Shown here: positions 4,739 through 9,178 of the stretch, piece by piece
How the letters are laid out: the number at the start of each line of letters is the position of its first letter
How positions within the stretch are numbered: position 1 is the first letter of the stretch
Translations under genes and position numbers: made by a program
The notes under the pieces: generated by a model
Told to the model about the DNA's origin: nothing
Databases searched by the model: none
What the model saw: only the letters and a program-made list of their open reading frames with translations
Assembly: GCA_050248595.1 (NCBI GenBank)
Contig: JBFWSB010000173.1
Location: 1 to 9,178, forward strand
Source: JAGWAZ01 sp050248595
GTDB taxonomy: Bacteria > Bacteroidota > Ignavibacteria > OLB7
Direction of reading: 5' to 3'
DNA: 9,178 nt

Positions 4739-7495
4739 ATGCAGAATCCTAAACCGGTTCCAGGACAGCGATGGGTGAGCGATAGCGAGCCGGAGCTTGG
4801 TCTCGGTATTATCCTGAGCCTTCAGGCAGGTCGGGTAGAAATTCTTTTTCCTGCCTCCGGTGAGCAGCGACTCTACGCCCTCTCCTCTTCTCCACTTCGT
4901 CGCGTTATCTTTCGGGAGGGTGATCGGATTAAGATGCACAGTGGCGAAGAGTCCGTTGTGGAGAGTGTGGAAGAGAAGAGTGGACTTCTCACCTATCACG
5001 TAGGAGACCGTTCTATAGAAGAAGCAGAACTCTCCGACACTATCAGCTTCAGCAGTCCGAAGGAACGGCTTCTCGCAGGACAGGTGAGCAACCTGAAGAC
5101 ATATAACTTGCGGGCTGAGGCACTCGATCGGTGGAGCAGAATCCTCGGATCTTCTGTTCGGGGATATGTTGGTGGACGGATCGACTTGATTCCCCACCAG
5201 TTGTCAATCGCTGTTGAGGTATGCTCACGACTCACTCCCCGCGTCCTACTCGCCGACGAAGTTGGTCTCGGTAAAACGATTGAGGCTGGTCTGATACTCC
5301 ACAGACTTCACCTGACTGGCCGAGCGAACAGAATTTTGATAATCGTTCCCGAGCCATTAGTACACCAATGGTTTGTGGAGATGCTCCGCCGATTTAACCT
5401 ATCGTTCAGCATTTTAGATGAAGGACGATGTCAGGCAATCGAGGAGAACCAACCCGAGGTAAATCCATTTCTGGAACACCAGCTTGTCCTCTGTGGCGTG
5501 GACCTGCTAACAGCCGAGCCTCGCCGCACGCTTCAAGCACTCGAAGGTGAGTGGGATCTAATGATCGTCGACGAAGCCCACCACTTGGGGTGGAGTCGAA
5601 CAGGATCGGACAAGAGCTACGACGTTGTAGAGGCCTTAGCTATGCGCGTTCCCGGTCTTCTCCTACTAACTGCCACTCCACAACAGTTGGGGCCAGAAGG
5701 ACACTTCGCCCGCCTTCGACTTCTCGACCCTGAACGCTACGTCGACCTCGACCTCTTTCTCGTGGAGACAAAAGGATATGAGAGAGTAGCACACGCCATC
5801 GAAGGAATCATTGATGGTCGCCCCATCTCTTTAGAAGAACAAACTCTCTTCCTAAACCACTCCGAGCGAATTGGTCGTCGCGTTGAAGAAATGGTGGCGG
5901 GAAAAGAGGGTGGAAAAGAACGATTGATTGAAGACCTCCTCGACAGCTTCGGTCCAGGGCGCGTGATGTTCAGAAATACGCGGGCAGTTCTCTCCGGATT
6001 CCCCGAGCGGAGAGCACTCCTCTACCCTCTCGAAGTTAAGCAGACGAAAGATCAACCCACTGCAGAAGTAGAGTGGCTTGTCGAGCACTTGAAGAGTCTC
6101 GGCGATGCAAAAGTGTTGTTGATATGCCACTCGGAAGAGCGAGCAGAAGAGATCTATCAATACTTGCAGCTTAAAACGCGATTGAACTCCGCCCTCTTCC
6201 ACGAAGGGTTAACGTTGATTCAGCGAGACAGGAATGCTGCATACTTTGCTGAGCCGGAGGGGGCACAAATTCTCATATGCTCAGAGATTGGTAGCGAAGG
6301 AAGGAACTTCCAGTTTGCACACGACTTGATCCTCTTCGATCTTCCAACCGATCCCGACGTACTTGAACAGCGGATTGGTCGACTCGACAGAATCGGACAG
6401 AAAGAGACAGTGAAGGTACACGTGCCATACATCCCGGGCAGACGTTCTGAAGTGTTGGCACTTTGGTATCATCACGGACTGAACGCCTTCGAGGAGAACT
6501 TGCACGGGGCTGAAGAGATTGCCCGCGCTCTGCGGGGTGACTTGAACGACATTCTACAATCATTCATCCCTGAGAAGTTAACGGCACTGATTCAACGCTC
6601 AGTTGAAGAGCGCGAAAAGATTTCTGGCAGGTTAGCCGAAGGATATGACCGCCTGCTCGAGTTAAGCTCGAATAAACCGGAGAGAGCCGCCGAGACTACT
6701 CGCCACATCCGCTCAGCCGACGCAGATCGTTCCTTCGAGCACTTCTTTCTCCGCCTCCTCGACTACTTTGGGGTCTACGTCGAAGAGTTGAGTAACCGCA
6801 CCTACCTCTTCCGTCCCGACATGCTCCTAACCGACGAGTTCCCCTCCTTCCCCTCTGGAGGTATGCGCGTTACGTTCGACAGAACCCGCGCACTCAGTCG
6901 CGAAGACTTAGAGTTCATCACAACAGACCATCCTTTTGTCTTGAGTGTTCTGGAGTTGTTCTTGAAAGGTGAAGAGGGGAACACAAGTTTCGGAGTGTGG
7001 GAGAAATCGGGCGAGGAGAAGATATATCTGGAAGCCCTCGTCATCCTTGAGTCTGTGGCTCCACCACAACTTCACGTTGAACGATTCCTTCCACCAAAAC
7101 CAATCAGGGTCATCGTCGACCATCGACTACAGCTTTCCTCGGAGGAAGAACAACTCTCTTCAGTACCTCTTGCTGGTGGTGACGTTCGAGATTTTCTTGA
7201 CAGGCCGGGGATCACAGCAACTCTCCTTCCAGCAATGATCGATGCCGCGCTCGACTTTGGGGATCAGATGAGCGAAGTAATCATCGCCGATAGCATTGGG
7301 CAGATGTCGCAACATCTGCAACGAGAGATTGAGCGATTGGAAGACCTCGGGCAGATCAACAACCACATCACGCCAGATGAGATCCGTCAACTAAAGGAAC
7401 GTGAGGTAGCACTTCGCGAAGCTATCGGCACAGCTCGACTCCGAGTTGACGGCTTGAAGGTAATACTCAAGAGTCAACGAGATGAAGAAGAGTGA
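4739..7495 (+). CDS. rapA: RNA polymerase-associated ATPase RapA (HepA), SWI2/SNF2 family
   Basis: RapA binds RNA polymerase and uses ATP to recycle stalled or post-termination complexes. The 918-residue product is collinear with E. coli RapA (968) almost end to end. The N-terminal Tudor-like domains begin at GQRWVSDSEPELGLG (9-23) and run to about 115. The SNF2 ATPase core contains LIPHQL (150-155), Walker A DEVGLGKT (173-180), HQWFVEMLRRFN (209-220), DEAH (278-281) and TATP (311-314). The second helicase lobe contains FHEG (487-490), SEIGSEGRNFQ (515-525) and QRIGRLDRIGQ (544-554). The RapA C-terminal region follows, including RVTFDR..ALSREDLEF and RFLPPKPIRVIVD, and ends in a charged helix. 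All ATPase motifs are intact. It is about 50 residues shorter than the E. coli protein, mainly because the stretch around residues 428-442 between the two lobes is short. Start: ATG at 4739 gives the family N-terminus; no Shine-Dalgarno is visible. A GNAT gene follows 42 bases downstream. Confidence 0.95.
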   Translation: MQNPKPVPGQRWVSDSEPELGLGIILSLQAGRVEILFPASGEQRLYALSSSPLRRVIFREGDRIKMHSGEESVVESVEEKSGLLTYHVGDRSIEEAELSDTISFSSPKERLLAGQVSNLKTYNLRAEALDRWSRILGSSVRGYVGGRIDLIPHQLSIAVEVCSRLTPRVLLADEVGLGKTIEAGLILHRLHLTGRANRILIIVPEPLVHQWFVEMLRRFNLSFSILDEGRCQAIEENQPEVNPFLEHQLVLCGVDLLTAEPRRTLQALEGEWDLMIVDEAHHLGWSRTGSDKSYDVVEALAMRVPGLLLLTATPQQLGPEGHFARLRLLDPERYVDLDLFLVETKGYERVAHAIEGIIDGRPISLEEQTLFLNHSERIGRRVEEMVAGKEGGKERLIEDLLDSFGPGRVMFRNTRAVLSGFPERRALLYPLEVKQTKDQPTAEVEWLVEHLKSLGDAKVLLICHSEERAEEIYQYLQLKTRLNSALFHEGLTLIQRDRNAAYFAEPEGAQILICSEIGSEGRNFQFAHDLILFDLPTDPDVLEQRIGRLDRIGQKETVKVHVPYIPGRRSEVLALWYHHGLNAFEENLHGAEEIARALRGDLNDILQSFIPEKLTALIQRSVEEREKISGRLAEGYDRLLELSSNKPERAAETTRHIRSADADRSFEHFFLRLLDYFGVYVEELSNRTYLFRPDMLLTDEFPSFPSGGMRVTFDRTRALSREDLEFITTDHPFVLSVLELFLKGEEGNTSFGVWEKSGEEKIYLEALVILESVAPPQLHVERFLPPKPIRVIVDHRLQLSSEEEQLSSVPLAGGDVRDFLDRPGITATLLPAMIDAALDFGDQMSEVIIADSIGQMSQHLQREIERLEDLGQINNHITPDEIRQLKEREVALREAIGTARLRVDGLKVILKSQRDEEE

Positions 7496-7537
7496 GGGGA
7501 ACACGACCAAGTAATCTATAACGGAGTTCAATACGTT

Positions 7538-8050
7538 ATGAGGCAGCCCCTCCAAATCAGGTCAGCTGAGGTTGAAGATGCGTTAGCAATTCTCGAAGTG
7601 CTCAACCCAATCATTGCAGATGGCAGATTTACCATAATGCAAGATAAGTTCTCCCTTGAAGAACAGGTAGAGTACATCCAGAGGTTCAACTCTGGCAATC
7701 GTGGCATCTACAACGTAGCTGTGCGAGAAGGGGATGGAAGGATTGTTGGGATTCAAGGAGTAGAGCCGGTAAGTGTTGAGGAGAGAGCCTTAGCTCACGT
7801 CGGAGAGATCAGCACGTTTGTGGCGATGGATATTCACGGCAGCGGGGTTGGCAAGGAGTTAAGTAGAACAACGTTTCATCAGGCAAGAGAAGAAGGCTTC
7901 CTAAAACTTATCGCGACGATCCGTGCAGACAATCCGCAAGCACTCTCCTTCTATCAGAGCTTAGGATTCACCCTTATCGGAATTGCCAAGAACCACGCCC
8001 ACGTCCGGGGCAACTTCATCGATGAAATTTTCACAGAGTTTCTCCTATAA
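7538..8050 (+). CDS. GNAT-family N-acetyltransferase
   Basis: Transfers an acetyl group from acetyl-CoA to an amine; acceptor unknown. The product is 170 residues, a full-length single GNAT domain. Visible parts: the N-terminal strand and helix QIRSAEVEDALAILEVLN (6-23); a central strand ending VGEISTFVAMDIHG; the pyrophosphate-binding loop HGSGVGKEL (100-108), a variant of Q/RxxGxG/A; and motif B with ATIRADNPQALSFYQSLGF (126-144), where the Asn and Tyr are typical. The end (HAHVRGNFIDEIFTEFLL) matches the phosphinothricin-acetyltransferase-like or RimI-like branch, where the final strand often contains a D-E pair. A GGAG lies 11 bases before the ATG, a rather long spacing. Only 42 bases separate it from rapA, with no terminator, so the two are probably co-transcribed. 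It could acetylate a protein or small molecule. Confidence 0.88.
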   Translation: MRQPLQIRSAEVEDALAILEVLNPIIADGRFTIMQDKFSLEEQVEYIQRFNSGNRGIYNVAVREGDGRIVGIQGVEPVSVEERALAHVGEISTFVAMDIHGSGVGKELSRTTFHQAREEGFLKLIATIRADNPQALSFYQSLGFTLIGIAKNHAHVRGNFIDEIFTEFLL

Positions 8051-8081
8051 TCCATTCTATAAACTCGATGAACTCTACAGA

Positions 8082-8690
8082 CTATACTCCAACCCGCCTC
8101 ACGTTGAACTTCGCAACCAACAATCCGTGAATGCGGACAGATGATCCGGGGAGGACAGCCTCAGGGTAGATAGGATTTGAAGTCGCCAACCGAATGTTAT
8201 CCCCTTCAAAGTAGATTTGCCGAAGTCTCGCAACGCCTGTTGAGAGAGAGACAAGACAGATAGCACCATTCCGAGTAGGAACACCAGGACGAACGACGAG
8301 CCAATCCCCCAAATGAATGCCAACACCACTCATCGAGGCTGTGGTAGCCCGAACAATCATGTCGTTCGGATCGATGCTTGGCAACAACTCGGAGAGTACG
8401 TCGGTTGGCTTCAGTCGATGTGTAGGGATATGATCGTAGAGATTGTCCTTGCTCTTCAAGTAGTGGCGTCCGGGGGGAAGGATATTCAAGTGTATGAAGT
8501 TCGAGCCAGTCCTCTCAATCCGAATCAATCCCTTGCGAGCCATCCGGTGAAGGATTTGGTAGACGCCACTCCGGTTCTTCAACTCAAGTCGTTCAGCCAG
8601 CTCGCCACCTGAAGGAGATCGCCCCAGCTCTTCCCGCAAATGATTGATCTCTTCGAGTACCCGATACTGTCGTGAAGTAATCCGCAACAT
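8082..8690 (-). CDS. LexA-like two-domain repressor with altered S24 catalytic site
   Basis: The product is 202 residues, the length of E. coli LexA. Residues 1-68 are a LexA-type winged helix-turn-helix: ITSRQYRVLEEINHLREELGRSPSGGELAERLELK, then SGVYQILHRMARKGLIRIE. Residues 112-198 match the S24/LexA peptidase fold: ATTASMSGVGIHLGDWLVV places S119 at the catalytic serine. However, the strand that in LexA reads VTVKRL reads ARLRQI here, so the general-base lysine falls on R157. The linker (70-110) has no Ala-Gly or Cys-Gly bond like the LexA cleavage site. By family logic the protein should bind DNA and dimerise through the C-terminal domain but be poor or unable at RecA-stimulated self-cleavage. 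This is inference from a by-eye alignment. It lies 74 bases downstream of the redoxin-like gene on the same strand and converges on the GNAT gene, leaving 31 bases. Confidence 0.85.
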   Translation of the reverse strand: MLRITSRQYRVLEEINHLREELGRSPSGGELAERLELKNRSGVYQILHRMARKGLIRIERTGSNFIHLNILPPGRHYLKSKDNLYDHIPTHRLKPTDVLSELLPSIDPNDMIVRATTASMSGVGIHLGDWLVVRPGVPTRNGAICLVSLSTGVARLRQIYFEGDNIRLATSNPIYPEAVLPGSSVRIHGLLVAKFNVRRVGV

Positions 8691-8691
8691 G

Positions 8692-8739
8692 TCTGATTAT
8701 CGAATATGAATCGTTGAGGAAAATTCTGAATTCGAAATA
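8692..8739. promoter_or_regulatory. possible repeated operator and -10 before the LexA-like gene
   Basis: Two similar 15-base sequences, starting TCTGATTATCG (8692) and TCTGAATTCGAAA (8725), lie 33 bases apart, about three helical turns, in the 74-base gap before the repressor start. On the - strand a TATACT (complement of 8739-8744) adjoins the distal copy and could be a -10 box; no good -35 is seen. This would fit autoregulation, but the sites are AT-rich and only partly alike. Confidence 0.25.
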
Positions 8740-8764
8740 GTATAGTACCTGTCAGATTTCTTCG

Positions 8765-9178
8765 CTACGTTTTTCTGAGAACTTCAGCAAACGCGAGCAA
8801 GAGAGCCAACGGTTTATCAGGGGGAACAAAATCAAAGTTGACGAGGGTCAACCGATATCTGGAAGAGAGAGTGAAGAGAAGAAGCCCCGGAGTATAGTCG
8901 GCTGAAATCCCGTCACCGTTGCGATGCAATTCCATCAAACCCAAGTTATAACAAAAGCTACAGCCCGGCTCGGCAACCACTGTTATGTTCTCGTATAGTG
9001 ATAGTTCTGGAGCTTGCAACTGTTCCTGATCGGGCAAGAGTACGATAACAGAGAGAGGAATATTCAGGTGCGGAATTAGTGCGTCAAGTTGGGCAATATG
9101 GGAGAGTGTGAGGTCACTCTCTACATATCCGGGAACGAACATCAGAACTTCTTTTTCTCCCCCCATCAGATCAACTAA
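8765..9178 (-). CDS. redoxin-like (thioredoxin-fold) protein, 5' end outside the window
   Basis: The visible part is 137 codons and the frame is open to the right edge. An ATG at 9166 exists, but codons before it (LVDL) read on into the typical redoxin start (LVDLMGGEKEVLMFVPG), so the gene probably begins beyond the window. Numbered from that Met, the fold reads: strand VLMFVPGY (7-14), helix LSHIAQLDALI (21-31), strand LSVIVLLPD (38-46), strand ITVVAEP (61-67), CSFCYNLGL (69-77), the YTPG turn with a likely cis-proline (91-94), strand LLLFTL and strand YRLTLVNFDF, then helix ALLLAFAEVLRK. This matches AhpC/TSA or TlpA-like proteins. The position after the first strand where the active Cys normally sits has none; instead a CxxC (C69, C72) sits where AhpC relatives read D..xxxYGV. 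There is no signal peptide in the visible part. It could be a cytoplasmic redox or sensor protein. Confidence in fold is moderate. Confidence 0.6.
   Translation of the reverse strand, partial: LVDLMGGEKEVLMFVPGYVESDLTLSHIAQLDALIPHLNIPLSVIVLLPDQEQLQAPELSLYENITVVAEPGCSFCYNLGLMELHRNGDGISADYTPGLLLFTLSSRYRLTLVNFDFVPPDKPLALLLAFAEVLRKT

Noticed and set aside
4703..4739. TTGATT and TACCTTTA before rapA as a promoter
   Set aside because: The -7-like box overlaps the ATG, and the spacing to TTG (about 25 bases) is too long; a TAGATA alternative is only a half match.
4715..5197. 160-codon - strand frame opposite the start of rapA
   Set aside because: It is antisense to a gene with strong family-wide similarity, and its translation shows no domain or signal.
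8051..8081. Bidirectional terminator between the converging GNAT and LexA-like genes
   Set aside because: The 31-base gap has no inverted repeat that I can find.

Overview
The window reads as ordinary bacterial chromosome of moderate GC content, with densely packed genes on both strands and no tRNA, rRNA, CRISPR array or intact transposase visible. Several features point, without proving it, to the Bacteroidota/Chlorobiota (FCB) side of the tree. Shine-Dalgarno sequences are mostly weak or absent. Two genes have a TAnnTTTG hexamer, the Bacteroidota-type -7 element, about 40 bases before the start. One intergenic gap is full of small GC-rich palindromes. The secreted and envelope proteins suggest a Gram-negative envelope.

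Left part (1-1830, + strand): a 62-residue two-helix membrane protein, then a ~164-residue exported protein that looks like a small outer-membrane beta-barrel, then a ~460-base gene-free stretch holding a cluster of short palindromes bracketed by a 41-base imperfect direct repeat. Next comes a complete SUI1/eIF1-like gene (yciH family). A further 270-base gap holds a perfect 8-bp hairpin of REP/RAYT type and a long hairpin that covers the stop codon of the next gene.

Middle (1833-4334, - strand): an exported adenosine deaminase of the ADA/ADGF type, with all metal and catalytic residues and three pairs of close cysteines, preceded by a SAM-dependent class I methyltransferase. They share a strand but are 180 bases apart, and the deaminase has its own candidate promoter, so they need not be one operon.

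Right part (4739-9178): a 918-residue RapA (HepA) homologue, the SWI2/SNF2 ATPase that recycles RNA polymerase, is followed 42 bases later by a GNAT acetyltransferase; these two probably form a transcription unit. Converging on them are two - strand genes: a LexA-like two-domain repressor and, upstream of it, a thioredoxin-fold (redoxin-like) protein that runs off the right edge. The LexA-like protein keeps the catalytic serine but has arginine where the general-base lysine should be and no visible Ala-Gly cleavage site. The redoxin-like protein lacks the usual N-terminal active cysteine and has a CxxC elsewhere.

I see no single obvious new multi-gene defence or biosynthetic system. The most interesting points are the apparently cleavage-deficient LexA-like regulator next to an unusual redoxin, the full-length RapA in a probably non-gammaproteobacterial genome, and the palindrome cluster.
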